The notes under the pieces were generated by a model that searched no databases, had not been told where the DNA came from, and was given only the letters and a program-made list of their open reading frames with translations. Positions 8,262 to 17,802 of a stretch of DNA of 64,000 nt are shown here, piece after piece (position 1 is the first letter of the stretch; every line of letters starts with the position of its first letter). Position numbers and translations under genes: made by a program. This DNA is from Paractinoplanes polyasparticus (GTDB taxonomy: Bacteria > Actinomycetota > Actinomycetes > Mycobacteriales > Micromonosporaceae), in assembly GCF_019710575.1 (NCBI RefSeq), contig NZ_JAHWFK010000013.1, positions 186,001-250,000 on the forward strand, read 5' to 3'.

Positions 8262-9512
8262 TCAAGCCCTGCAGAGAATCACCGTCGGCGCGCCTGCCAC
8301 TCGGGTGAGCACCAACGAGGCCGCCTGCGGGCCGGACAGACGCAGATCCTTGCGGAGCTGGTCCGGTTCCAGGGCGGAGCCGCGCTTACGGATCTCCAGG
8401 CGGCCCACGCCGCGCTCGCGGAGCAGTGCCCGCAGGCGCTTCAGCGAGAACGGCAGCACGTCGGTGACCGCCAGGCGGCGAGCGAAAGGCGTATCGACGG
8501 GGTGGTCGGTGTAGACGTAAGCGATCGACGGGTCGCCCAGCCGGCCGCCGACGGTGTCAGCGAACTCGGCGACCAGGTGCGCGCGCACCACGGCCGGATC
8601 CGGGTCGTAGAGGTACGTCCCGACACCACCCACCTCCGCCGTCCGCTCGCCACTTCCGGTCAGCTCCACCCCTCCCGCGGCAACTTCTTTCGAAGCGTCT
8701 TCTTTCGCGGCGTCCTCTCTCGCAGCGCCTTCTTTCGCGGCGCCTTCTTTCGCGGCGGGCACCAGCGACGCGCGGCGGGGCACTTCCGCGAGGGGGCCGC
8801 ACCAGAACGCGGCCTCGACCAGGTCGCCGCCCACGCTCACCCACTCCCCCTCGGCGCCGGGCGGCAGCAGGTCATGGTCGATGCCGGGGGCCAGCTTCAG
8901 CACCGTGCGGGGCACCCGCTCGGCCAGGCCGGCGATGAAATCCCAGGGCGGCGAGTACGACCGGGGGTCGAAGACCCGCCCGCGGCCGGCCTTCCGCCGC
9001 GCCGGGTCGGCGAAGACCGCGTCGAAGTCCTCGACGCGCACGGTTGTCGCGTCGGCGCACTCCACCGTGATCCGGTCGGCCAGTCCGAGCGCCCGGGCGT
9101 TGGCCGCCGCGAACTCCGCCGTCACCGGGTCGGCGTCGACGGCGTACACGGCGATCCCGGCCCGCGCCGCAGCGAGCGCGTCCGAACCCAGCCCGCAGCC
9201 GAGGTCGGCCAGGGTCCTGACGCCGGCGGAGGCCAGCCGGGCGGCGCGGCGGTTCGCGACGACGGCCCGGGTCGCCTGCTCGAGGCCGGCCCGGGTGAAG
9301 AACATGCCGGCGGCATCGGGGCCGAACTTCGCGGCCGCACGGCGGCGCAGATCGACCTGCGTCAGCGCGGCGGCGGCAAGGTCGGGCTCGACCCCGGCCG
9401 AGCGCAGCGCCGAGGCGGCGACGAGCGGGTCCCGGCCGGCGGTCTCGGCCGCCAGGGCCAGGGCGGTCACCCCTTCGGGGGTACGGAAACGGGCAGTCGA
9501 CTCGGCGGTCAC
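8262..9512 (-). CDS. Class I SAM-dependent methyltransferase with THUMP-like C-terminus
   Basis: About 416 residues from a GTG at 9512 (GGAGAA upstream); a GTG at 9527 would add five residues. The SAM-binding motif I is LADLGCGLGSDAL and motif II VYAVDADPVT; the post-I acidic loop and FADPARRKAGRGRVFD follow. DPARR is the motif seen in the family annotated as THUMP-like-domain methyltransferases of actinobacteria, suggesting an RNA substrate, though none is established. Residues about 252-276 are a low-complexity K-E-G/D-A-A repeat between catalytic and C-terminal parts. Divergent from groES, so its promoter lies inside or next to the CIRCE region. Confidence 0.8.
   Translation of the reverse strand: MTAESTARFRTPEGVTALALAAETAGRDPLVAASALRSAGVEPDLAAAALTQVDLRRRAAAKFGPDAAGMFFTRAGLEQATRAVVANRRAARLASAGVRTLADLGCGLGSDALAAARAGIAVYAVDADPVTAEFAAANARALGLADRITVECADATTVRVEDFDAVFADPARRKAGRGRVFDPRSYSPPWDFIAGLAERVPRTVLKLAPGIDHDLLPPGAEGEWVSVGGDLVEAAFWCGPLAEVPRRASLVPAAKEGAAKEGAAREDAAKEDASKEVAAGGVELTGSGERTAEVGGVGTYLYDPDPAVVRAHLVAEFADTVGGRLGDPSIAYVYTDHPVDTPFARRLAVTDVLPFSLKRLRALLRERGVGRLEIRKRGSALEPDQLRKDLRLSGPQAASLVLTRVAGAPTVILCRA
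8685..8759 (-). repeat. Five-copy 15-bp in-frame tandem repeat inside the methyltransferase gene
   Basis: Five consecutive 15-bp units of consensus TTCTTTCGCGGCGCC (plus strand) start at 8685, 8700, 8715, 8730 and 8745. On the coding strand they give the pentapeptides K/R-E-G/D-A-A/S, a charged flexible linker. The AAAGAA codons are AT-rich compared with the flanking gene, as expected for slippage expansion. Confidence 0.9.
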
Positions 9513-9539
9513 GCAGGCATTCTCCACGGCACACCAGAA

Positions 9540-9566
9540 CTAGCACTCTGGTTGACGGAGTGCTAG
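9540..9566. promoter_or_regulatory. CIRCE operator 1 (HrcA site)
   Basis: A perfect inverted repeat CTAGCACTC-N9-GAGTGCTAG, matching the CIRCE consensus TTAGCACTC-N9-GAGTGCTAA at 8 of 9 positions in each arm. The -35 hexamer of the groES promoter lies in and beside its loop, so HrcA binding should block polymerase. Confidence 0.95.
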
Positions 9567-9580
9567 TTCCGGCCTAATCT
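9552..9580 (+). promoter_or_regulatory. groES-groEL promoter
   Basis: TTGACG (9552-9557) and TAATCT (9575-9580) are separated by exactly 17 bp, a strong housekeeping sigma promoter. The -35 overlaps CIRCE 1 and the expected start site falls in CIRCE 2. Confidence 0.9.
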
Positions 9581-9584
9581 CCGA

Positions 9585-9611
9585 TTAGCACTCTCAACAT
9601 GAGGGTGCCAG
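9585..9611. promoter_or_regulatory. CIRCE operator 2, degenerate
   Basis: The left arm TTAGCACTC is a perfect CIRCE half-site; after nine bases the right arm GGGTGCCAG matches six of nine consensus positions. It sits at the expected transcription start, giving a two-operator HrcA arrangement. Confidence 0.8.
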
Positions 9612-9760
9612 CCGAGCGCCCGTCCCGGGCGATCGGTAGGCACCAGGCGGACCGGCACCCGCGACGACGGCCCCGCCCGGTGGCATGAGGCAGCAGAGTT
9701 CTTGTTTGCTCTGGCCGGCCAATCTCTGGCCGGCGAAACGATACCCAGGAGGGTATGCCC

Positions 9761-10069
9761 GTGACTACCGCGACCAAGGTTGCGATCAAGCCGCTCGAGG
9801 ACCGCATCGTGGTCCAGGCGAACGAGGCTGAGACGACCACGGCGTCGGGCATCGTGATCCCCGACACCGCCAAGGAGAAGCCGCAGGAGGGCACCGTCCT
9901 CGCTGTCGGCCCCGGCCGCATCGACGACAAGGGCAACCGCATCCCGGTTGACGTCAAGGTCGGCGAGACGGTTCTCTACTCGAAGTACGGCGGCACCGAG
10001 GTCAAGTACGCCGGCGAGGAGTACCTGGTGCTCTCCGCCCGCGACGTCCTCGCGGTCATCGAGAAGTGA
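9761..10069 (+). CDS. groES: GroES co-chaperonin (Hsp10)
   Basis: 102 residues starting [19 protein letters not shown]. The GTG at 9761 is chosen over the ATG at 9755 because the Shine-Dalgarno AGGAGGG ends at 9753: one base from the ATG but seven from the GTG, and actinobacterial GroES proteins begin at this place. The mobile loop ([20 protein letters not shown]) with its IVI contact tripeptide is intact, as is the roof loop. GroES caps the GroEL ring during folding in the cytosol. First gene of a bicistronic heat-shock operon under CIRCE/HrcA control. Confidence 0.97.
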   Translation: MTTATKVAIKPLEDRIVVQANEAETTTASGIVIPDTAKEKPQEGTVLAVGPGRIDDKGNRIPVDVKVGETVLYSKYGGTEVKYAGEEYLVLSARDVLAVIEK

Positions 10070-10139
10070 TCTACTGACAGTGCTAATCGCCCTGGCCCGT
10101 GCGAACGGGCCAGGGCGGTGGTGCGTGAAGGGCTATTGA

Positions 10140-11792
<1,653 letters not shown>

Positions 11793-11810
11793 CCCGCCAG
11801 TAACGCCAAG

Positions 11811-11843
11811 GAAGGGCGCGCCCCGTGCGGGACGCGCCCTTTC
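11811..11843 (+). terminator. Rho-independent-like terminator of the groESL operon
   Basis: AAGGGCGCG (11812-11820) pairs with CGCGCCCTT (11833-11841), with an inner CCC/GGG pair and a short T-rich end. It lies 20 bp after the groEL stop. Confidence 0.8.
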
Positions 11844-12072
11844 GCTGTGTACCGAGAGTCGCGCCCGGTGCCCCCTTTCGCTGCGCGCCTGGATCGCCAC
11901 CTGTGCGCACTTCCGCTGCGCGCGGGGGCACCCTTCCGCTACGCGCCCGGGGGCGCACTTCCGCTACGCGCCGGGGCGGCCTTCCGCTGCGCGCGGGGCA
12001 CCCTTCCGCTACGCGCCGGGGCGGCCTTCCGCTGCGCGCGGGGGCGCACTTCCGCTGCGTGCCGGGGGTCGC
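11839..12072. repeat. Nine-copy degenerate ~23-bp repeat behind groEL
   Basis: The octamer CTTYCGCT recurs at 11839, 11875, 11910, 11933, 11958, 11981, 12003, 12026 and 12049; the last seven copies are spaced 22-25 bp. The consensus is about CTTCCGCTRCGCGCCGGGGCG. The first copy is the 3' arm of the groEL terminator, so the array looks expanded from that sequence. No gene was seen between 11793 and 12094; spacing is too short and uneven for a CRISPR. Confidence 0.85.
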
Positions 12073-12094
12073 GCCGCGGCGGTAGAGTGCGGCC

Positions 12095-12379
12095 GTGGAC
12101 ATCCGGGCATCCGATGACGACCGGCAGCGGACCGTGGCCGCGCTCGAACGGCACGCGGGCGCCGGGCGCCTGACGCTGGACGAGTTCGCCGAGCGGGCGA
12201 AGGTCGCCCACAGCGCTCGCACGCTCGACGAGCTGGCCGCGATCACCGGCGACCTGCCGGCCGAGACGACGGGTGGCGCCGTCGCCGCCGAACCCGGCCG
12301 CGACCTGCTCATCCTCTTCGCCGTGGCCGCCGCGACCCTGATCCTGCTCGGCGTCTTCATCGCCATGATCCGCACCTGA
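12095..12379 (+). CDS. Small DUF1707 membrane protein
   Basis: 94 residues from a GTG. Residues 1-50 are a DUF1707 domain (IRASDDDRQRTVAALERHAG, then LDEFAERAKVAHSA), followed by a linker and one transmembrane helix near residues 68-90 (LLILFAVAAATLILLGVFIA). DUF1707 proteins are abundant in actinobacteria and of unknown function; the domain is thought to be a cytoplasmic SHOCT-like module. It stands alone behind the repeat array. Two larger relatives occur at 57.0-58.1 kb in this window. Confidence 0.8.
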   Translation: MDIRASDDDRQRTVAALERHAGAGRLTLDEFAERAKVAHSARTLDELAAITGDLPAETTGGAVAAEPGRDLLILFAVAAATLILLGVFIAMIRT

Positions 12380-12461
12380 CCGGCCGACCCGACGCGGCCC
12401 GGCCCGGAAGCGGCGCACGCCCCGCAACGAGCCACGATCACGACACGCGCAACCGACCTGG

Positions 12462-12545
12462 CGTCAGCGGCTGGCCGGGCCAGCGCCGCGCGCGACGGCC
12501 TGCCGTCAACGGCTGGCCGGGGCCTGCGCCGTGCGTTCCGCCGGG
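12462..12545 (-). repeat. 42-bp tandem copy of the 3' end of the ABC exporter gene
   Basis: On the minus strand the gene ends ...GCCCCGGCCAGCCGTTGA. Another segment follows directly and ends ...GGCCCGGCCAGCCGCTGA. The two begin at 12504 and 12462 (plus-strand TCAACGGCTGGCC and TCAGCGGCTGGCC), a 42-bp period. Both encode P-A-S-R-stop in the same frame. The copy lies in the spacer after the stop codon. Confidence 0.8.
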
Positions 12546-14305
12546 GCATCGTCCGGATCGGCGACACGCTCGCCGTGCCAGGAGCGCCACAGGGCAGCGT
12601 AGGGACCGTTGGCCGCGACCAGCTCGGCGTGCGAGCCCAGCTCGGTGATGCGGCCGTCCTCGACGACGGCGACACGGTCGGCGTCGTGGGCCGAGAAGAG
12701 ACGGTGCGCGATGGCCACCACCGTGCGCCCGTGCAGGACGGCGGCCAGGGAGCGTTCCAGGTCGCGAGCCGCGCGGGGGTCGATCAGCGAGGTCGCCTCG
12801 TCGAGCACCAGCGTGTGCGGGTCGGCCAGCACCAGCCGGGCCAGTGCCAGCTGCTGTGACTGCGCCGCCGAGAGTGGATGCCCGCCGACACCGACCATGG
12901 TCTCGAGCGCCTGCGGCAGCGCCTCGGCCCAGTCGAGCGCGTGCACGGCGGCCAGCGCGGCGCGCACCTCGTCGTCGCCGGCGCCCGGCCGCACCATGGC
13001 GATGTTGTCGCGCACCGTGCCGATGAAGACGTGATGCTCCTGCGTCACCAGCGCCACCTCGGTGCGCAGCCTGTCGAGCGGCAGGTCGTGCAGCGGCACG
13101 CCGCCGACCCGGATGGTGCCGCCGGTCGGCTCGTGCACGCCGGCCAGCAGCCGGCCCAGTGTCGACTTGCCCGCCCCGGACGGGCCGACCACGGCGAGCC
13201 GCTCCCCCGGTTCGAGAGTCAGGTCGATGCCGTGCAGCACCTCACGACCCGCCACATAGGAGAATCGGACTCCCCGCACCTCGATCCGGGCGCCCACCGC
13301 CTCGGCCCCGTGCGGTTCCGGCTCGGCGGCATCGGCCGCGACCCCGAGCAACCGGGCCAGCGACGCGGCCCCGATCTGCACCTCGTCGAGCCAGCCGAGC
13401 AGCCGGTCGAGTGGGTCGATCAGCATCTGCACGTAGATCACCGCCGCCGTCAGCTGCCCCAGCGACACGGAGCCACGCAGGTAGAGCCACCCGCCGACCA
13501 GCAGCGTGGCGAACACGGGCAGCACATAGCTGATGTCGATGACGGGGAAGTACGCCGTGCGCAGGAACAGCGTGTATTTCTCGGCGACCCAGGACCGGCG
13601 CAGGTCGGCGTCGGACCGGTCTGTACGTTGCTGGCGGCGGCGCAGCGCGTCGACCGTGCGCGCGCCCTCGACCGTCTCGGCGAGCCCGTCGGTCACGGTC
13701 GAATAGACCGCGTTCTGCCGCAGGTAGGCCGCGGGCGCCCGGCGCAGATACCACCTCGTGCCGACGACGATGATCGGCACCGCGATCAGCAGCGGGACCG
13801 CGAGCACCGGGCTGGTGATCACCATCGCCGCGACCACCAGCACAACCGTGATCAGGCCGATCATCGTCTCGGGCACGGCGAGGCGCACCGACCGCGACAG
13901 CGCGTCGACGTCCCGGGTCGTGCGGGTCAGCAGGTCGCCCGACCCCGCGCGTTCGACAGTGGAGAGCGGCAGGGTGAGCACCCGGTCGACAAACTCTTCG
14001 CGCAGGCGGGCGAGCACCCGCTCGCCGAGCCGGGCCGAGGCCAGATGGGCGAACCTGGTCAGCACCGCCTGCAGCACCACGAAGCCGGCGATGGCAACGG
14101 CCAGCCGGTCGACCACCCCGACGCCCTCGTCGTGCCGGATCGCCTCGACCAGGTCGCCCAGCAGTTTCGGCCCGACCAGCCCGGCGACGGCCGCCAGCAC
14201 GTGCAGCCCGAGGGTGATCCCGAGCGCGCGCGGATAACGCCGGATCAGCTCGCGGGCATAGCGCCGCACCTGGGTGCTGTCGGCCACCGGCAGCAGGTTG
14301 GTCAC
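12506..14305 (-). CDS. ABC exporter half-transporter (catalytic-Walker subunit)
   Basis: 599 residues: an N-terminal ABC-exporter membrane domain (about residues 20-320, six helices) and a C-terminal ATPase. Walker A GPSGAGKST, Walker B TLVLDEATSLID and the switch His in IAHRL are intact, but the signature is LSAAQSQQ instead of LSGGQ. Its partner, encoded just upstream with an ATGA overlap, has the opposite pattern. In the heterodimer the site using this Walker A and the partner's SGGQ should be the active one. The substrate is unknown: multidrug, lipid and peptide export are all possible. Its 3' end has been duplicated in the spacer. Confidence 0.88.
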   Translation of the reverse strand: MTNLLPVADSTQVRRYARELIRRYPRALGITLGLHVLAAVAGLVGPKLLGDLVEAIRHDEGVGVVDRLAVAIAGFVVLQAVLTRFAHLASARLGERVLARLREEFVDRVLTLPLSTVERAGSGDLLTRTTRDVDALSRSVRLAVPETMIGLITVVLVVAAMVITSPVLAVPLLIAVPIIVVGTRWYLRRAPAAYLRQNAVYSTVTDGLAETVEGARTVDALRRRQQRTDRSDADLRRSWVAEKYTLFLRTAYFPVIDISYVLPVFATLLVGGWLYLRGSVSLGQLTAAVIYVQMLIDPLDRLLGWLDEVQIGAASLARLLGVAADAAEPEPHGAEAVGARIEVRGVRFSYVAGREVLHGIDLTLEPGERLAVVGPSGAGKSTLGRLLAGVHEPTGGTIRVGGVPLHDLPLDRLRTEVALVTQEHHVFIGTVRDNIAMVRPGAGDDEVRAALAAVHALDWAEALPQALETMVGVGGHPLSAAQSQQLALARLVLADPHTLVLDEATSLIDPRAARDLERSLAAVLHGRTVVAIAHRLFSAHDADRVAVVEDGRITELGSHAELVAANGPYAALWRSWHGERVADPDDAPAERTAQAPASR

Positions 14306-15993
14306 TTGTCCTCCTCGCGCAGCACCGTGCGGGCGTAGCCGGGCTCGTTCGTCAGCAGAGCGTGGTGGCTGCCGTCGGCCGCCACACGGCCGTGCTCGAC
14401 GAAGAGCACGCGGTCGGTGCGGTCGAGCACCAGCGGGCTGGATGTGCAGATAACCGTCGTGCGGCCGGCTCGGGCGGTGATCAGCCGGTCGGCGATGCGC
14501 GCCTCGGTGTGCGCGTCGACGGCGCTGGTCGGCTCGACCAGGATCAACACATCGGGATCCGCGACCAGTGCCCGCACCAGCCGCAACCGCTGCTGTTGGC
14601 CGCCCGAGAACGTGCGGCCCCGCTCGGCAACCTCGCCGTCGAGACCGCCGGGCAGCGCCTCGACGATGTCAGTGGCGGCAGCGGTGTACAGCGCCGCGGG
14701 CAACCGGCCACTGTCGTACGGGTCGAGGTCGGCCCGCAGCGGACCGGTGAACAGGCGGGCGTCGTTGTCGGCCACCAGCACGCGTTCGCGGACGGTGGCC
14801 AGCTCGAATTCGCTCAGCGGAACGCCACCGACGGTGGCGCCGTCGGCGTAGCGGCCCAACCGGTCGGCGATGGCGGCCGCCTCGGCCGGCACGGAGGCGA
14901 CGATCGCGGTGATCTCGCCGGGGCGGATTGTCACGCCGGACGACGGGTCGGCCAGTTCGCCCCGGAACCGCTCGGCCGGGGCAGCCACCGCGGGATCGGG
15001 CAGATCGGTAGCTGTCCGCAGCATGCCCACGACCCGGCGGGCCGAGACGTGGCCGCGGGTCAGCTTGTCGATCGCCTCGGTGAGCTGCCGCAGCGGTGTG
15101 ACCAGGAAGGCCGCGTACGCGTAGAAGGAGACCAACTGACCCACGGTGATCCGGCCGGTGAGCGCGAACCGGGCCCCCAGCCAGGTGACCAGCACCAGGA
15201 AGACGCCCGGCAGCAGCACCTGGGCCGCCTCGAGCAGCGACTCGACCCGGGCCGTGCGCACCCCGGCCGCGCGGAGCTTCTGCGACTCGTGCCGGTAGCG
15301 CTCGCCCAGCACCGCCTCGCCGCCGATGCCGCGGAGCACCCGCAGACCACCGACCAGGTCGGCCGCCCGGCCGGTGAGAACGCCCTGCTGTTCCCGCGAG
15401 GCCGCCTGGCGGCGGTGCAGCGGACGGATCAACAGGCCGACCACCGCCATCAGCAGCGGCACACCGAGCACCACCACGAGGCCGAGTGGCACCGAGGTGG
15501 TGAGCAGGACGACCGTCACCGTGACGACCGCGACGAGCGAGCCCGTGCCGCGGGCGGTGATGTCGATCGCGGACCCGATCTGGCGGATGTCGGACGTGCC
15601 GATCGCCACGACCTCGCCGGTGTCGAGGCGGCGGGAGAGCGCCGACCCGAGCCGCCCGGCGTGGCGGACCGTGACCTGCACCGTGGTGAACATGGCGCCC
15701 AGAAAATTGACCACCGCGAACCGGTGCCGGGCGATGCCGAACGCGGCCTGCCCGATGCCGGCCGCCAGCAGCGCCAGGCTCCAGACCAGGAGGGCGCGGC
15801 GGTCGCGGCCGGTGGCGGCGTCGATCGCCCGGCCGACGATGGCCGGGACCAGGGCCTGGCAGAGCATCCAGAGGACGGCGAGCGCGACAGCCGCGTAGAG
15901 CGGCCGCCAGGCACGGCGGATCAGCCATCGCAGGTAGGCGACGGCGGACCGTTCGTCGGGGACGCCGGGGTCGGCGTCGGGGAGATTTCGCAT
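14302..15993 (-). CDS. ABC exporter half-transporter with degenerate nucleotide site
   Basis: 563 residues from the ATG at 15993; an in-frame extension upstream would overlap another gene and carries no homology. An N-terminal six-helix exporter domain precedes an ATPase whose Walker A is destroyed: where GxxGxGKST is expected it reads IVASVPAEAAAIAD, with no Lys. The signature FSGGQQQRLRL and Walker B DVLILVEPTSAVD are kept, while the switch His is replaced (ICTSSPLVLD). Together with the next gene this makes an asymmetric heterodimer of the TM287/288 or BmrCD type with one active site. Probably exports a small molecule or lipid. Confidence 0.87.
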   Translation of the reverse strand: MRNLPDADPGVPDERSAVAYLRWLIRRAWRPLYAAVALAVLWMLCQALVPAIVGRAIDAATGRDRRALLVWSLALLAAGIGQAAFGIARHRFAVVNFLGAMFTTVQVTVRHAGRLGSALSRRLDTGEVVAIGTSDIRQIGSAIDITARGTGSLVAVVTVTVVLLTTSVPLGLVVVLGVPLLMAVVGLLIRPLHRRQAASREQQGVLTGRAADLVGGLRVLRGIGGEAVLGERYRHESQKLRAAGVRTARVESLLEAAQVLLPGVFLVLVTWLGARFALTGRITVGQLVSFYAYAAFLVTPLRQLTEAIDKLTRGHVSARRVVGMLRTATDLPDPAVAAPAERFRGELADPSSGVTIRPGEITAIVASVPAEAAAIADRLGRYADGATVGGVPLSEFELATVRERVLVADNDARLFTGPLRADLDPYDSGRLPAALYTAAATDIVEALPGGLDGEVAERGRTFSGGQQQRLRLVRALVADPDVLILVEPTSAVDAHTEARIADRLITARAGRTTVICTSSPLVLDRTDRVLFVEHGRVAADGSHHALLTNEPGYARTVLREEDK

Positions 15994-16058
15994 CGTGGCC
16001 CCGACGTTACGGGCGGGGTCCGACAGTTTGCGACGGCTTTTCCGCCCGCACGAAGGAC

Positions 16059-16313
16059 CTAGCGATCGACCGGTGTGAAGTCCCAGACATGGGGCGCGCG
16101 GGCAATCAGCTTGGCCGGTGGGGCCGGCAGATCCTGCGGGGTGTTGCGCCACTTCGAGATCACGACGATGCGGTTGTCGGTGGACGAGTAGATGTCGCTC
16201 GACACGTGCTGCGGCAGCACCTCGATGCGGGGCACCGCCACGTCGCAGACCCACGCCAGCAGATCGTCGAAGCCGCTGCGCGAGGCCCGTATCTCCCACA
16301 TCCGAGCGATCAT
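16059..16313 (-). CDS. Small hypothetical protein, possible dimeric alpha-beta barrel
   Basis: 84 residues, MIARMWEIRASRSGFDDLLA at the start. The N-terminal strand-helix pattern and the later DNRIVVISKWRN resemble antibiotic-biosynthesis-monooxygenase-like (ABM) folds, but the similarity is only in pattern. No membrane segment or signal. It lies 10 bp downstream of tsaD in the same direction and may be the last gene of the acpS-to-tsaD run. Function not assigned. Confidence 0.55.
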   Translation of the reverse strand: MIARMWEIRASRSGFDDLLAWVCDVAVPRIEVLPQHVSSDIYSSTDNRIVVISKWRNTPQDLPAPPAKLIARAPHVWDFTPVDR

Positions 16314-16322
16314 GCGAGCTTC

Positions 16323-17375
16323 CTACCCCGCCACGCTGACCGCGGTCAATGGCAGGGACGAATCGGCCGGCAGATCGAGACGACTCGGGGCGACCCCGGC
16401 GGCGACCAGACGGGAACCGAGAGCGGCCACCATCGCGCCGTTGTCGGTGCAGAGCGACGGCCGGGGCACGCGCACCTCGATGCCGTGCTTGGCCGCGCGC
16501 TCCCCGGCCAGCACCCGCAGTCGCGAGTTGGCCGCGACGCCACCACCGATCAGCAGCGTCCGGACGCCGTTGGCCCGGCACGCGTCGATCGCCTTGGCCG
16601 TGAGCACATCGCACACTGCTTCCTGGAACGAGGCCGAGACGTCGGCGATCGGCACCGGCTCGCCGGCGCGCTCGCGTGCCTCGACCCAGCGGGCGACCGC
16701 GGTCTTGAGCCCCGAGAACGAGAAGTCGAACCGGTGGGCGGCGAGGTCTTTCGGCGCGGTGAGGCCGCGGGGAAAGGCGATCGACCGCCGGTCACCCTCT
16801 TCCGCCGTACGGTCGATGATCGGACCACCGGGGAAACCGAGCCCCAGCAGGCGCGCCACCTTGTCGAACGCCTCGCCCGCGGCGTCGTCGATCGTGGCCC
16901 CGAGCGGAGTGACGCCGTTGGTGAGGTCGTCGACCAGCAGCAGCGAGGAGTGTCCACCCGAGACGAGCATCGCGATGGCCGGCTCGGGCAGCGGGCCGTG
17001 CTCGAGGGTGTCGACGGCCACATGGGCGGCGAGGTGATTGACGCCATAGATCGGCTTCTCGGCGGCCAGGGCGTACCCCTTGGCCGCCGCGACCCCGACG
17101 AGCAGCGCCCCGGCCAGACCCGGCCCGCTGGTCACCGCGATGGCGTCGACGTCAGCCAGGGTCACTTTCGCCTCGGCCAGGGCGCGCTGCATGGTCGGGA
17201 CGAGCGCCTCGAGGTGGGCGCGGCTGGCCACCTCGGGCACCACGCCACCGAACCGGGCGTGTTGATCCACGCTGGACGCGAGCGCGTCGGCCAGCAAGGT
17301 GTGCCCACGCACGATGCCGACACCGGTCTCGTCGCAGGACGTCTCGATGCCGAGAACGAGGGGTTCGTCAGCCAT
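16323..17375 (-). CDS. tsaD: tRNA N6-adenosine threonylcarbamoyltransferase TsaD
   Basis: 350 residues, close to the bacterial norm of about 340. Starts with [16 protein letters not shown], the ASKHA phosphate-1 motif of Kae1/TsaD; metal ligands lie in [24 protein letters not shown]-type and [10 protein letters not shown] segments are present. It transfers the threonylcarbamoyl group to A37 of ANN-decoding tRNAs, with TsaB and TsaE, all encoded within 4 kb here. The start overlaps the end of rimI by eight bases. Essential in most bacteria. Confidence 0.97.
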   Translation of the reverse strand: MADEPLVLGIETSCDETGVGIVRGHTLLADALASSVDQHARFGGVVPEVASRAHLEALVPTMQRALAEAKVTLADVDAIAVTSGPGLAGALLVGVAAAKGYALAAEKPIYGVNHLAAHVAVDTLEHGPLPEPAIAMLVSGGHSSLLLVDDLTNGVTPLGATIDDAAGEAFDKVARLLGLGFPGGPIIDRTAEEGDRRSIAFPRGLTAPKDLAAHRFDFSFSGLKTAVARWVEARERAGEPVPIADVSASFQEAVCDVLTAKAIDACRANGVRTLLIGGGVAANSRLRVLAGERAAKHGIEVRVPRPSLCTDNGAMVAALGSRLVAAGVAPSRLDLPADSSLPLTAVSVAG

Positions 17376-17802
17376 TGCGCATCATCACCAGGGCGTCGGT
17401 GTTGCTGGGTTGGTAATAGCCGCGCCGGACTCCGACGGGCTCGAAATCGTACATCGCGTAGAGGTGCTGGGCCGGGGCGTTGTCGACCGCGACCTCGAGC
17501 AGGGTCTGTTTGATTCCGAGCCGGCCCGCCTCGGCCAGCAGCGCCTCGAGCAGGGCGCGTCCGGTGCCGCGGCGCTGGCCGGTGCGGCGGACGGCGATGT
17601 TCTGCACCCAGGCCTCGTCCTGGGTCGCGGCCAGACCGGCGTACCCGAGAAGCTCCTCGCCCTCGGTGGCGACGACGTAGAAGTTGCGCTGCGCCAGTTC
17701 GTTCCAGAACATGGCGCCCGACCACTTCTCGTCGCCGAACAGATCCGCCTCCAGCGGCAGCACCTCGGCGATGTGCCACCAGCGGAAACGTTCGATCAGC
17801 AT
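17368..17802 (-). CDS. rimI: Ribosomal-protein-alanine N-acetyltransferase RimI
   Basis: 144 residues of GNAT fold. The acetyl-CoA loop is [16 protein letters not shown] (Q/R-x-x-G-x-G/A motif), and [25 protein letters not shown] is the conserved C-terminal strand and tail region of RimI. Such enzymes acetylate the N-terminus of ribosomal protein S18 and some others. The position between tsaB and tsaD with overlapping codons at both sides (TGATG with tsaB) is the standard actinobacterial order. Confidence 0.92.
   Translation of the reverse strand: MLIERFRWWHIAEVLPLEADLFGDEKWSGAMFWNELAQRNFYVVATEGEELLGYAGLAATQDEAWVQNIAVRRTGQRRGTGRALLEALLAEAGRLGIKQTLLEVAVDNAPAQHLYAMYDFEPVGVRRGYYQPSNTDALVMMRNG

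Noticed and set aside
11839-12072. CRISPR array behind groEL
   Set aside because: Units are 22-25 bp with no unique spacers between identical repeats; the whole unit is degenerate tandem sequence.
14302-16614. 770-codon version of the degenerate ABC subunit
   Set aside because: The first 207 codons run antisense-frame through tsaD and the small gene at 16.1 kb; exporter homology starts at 15993.
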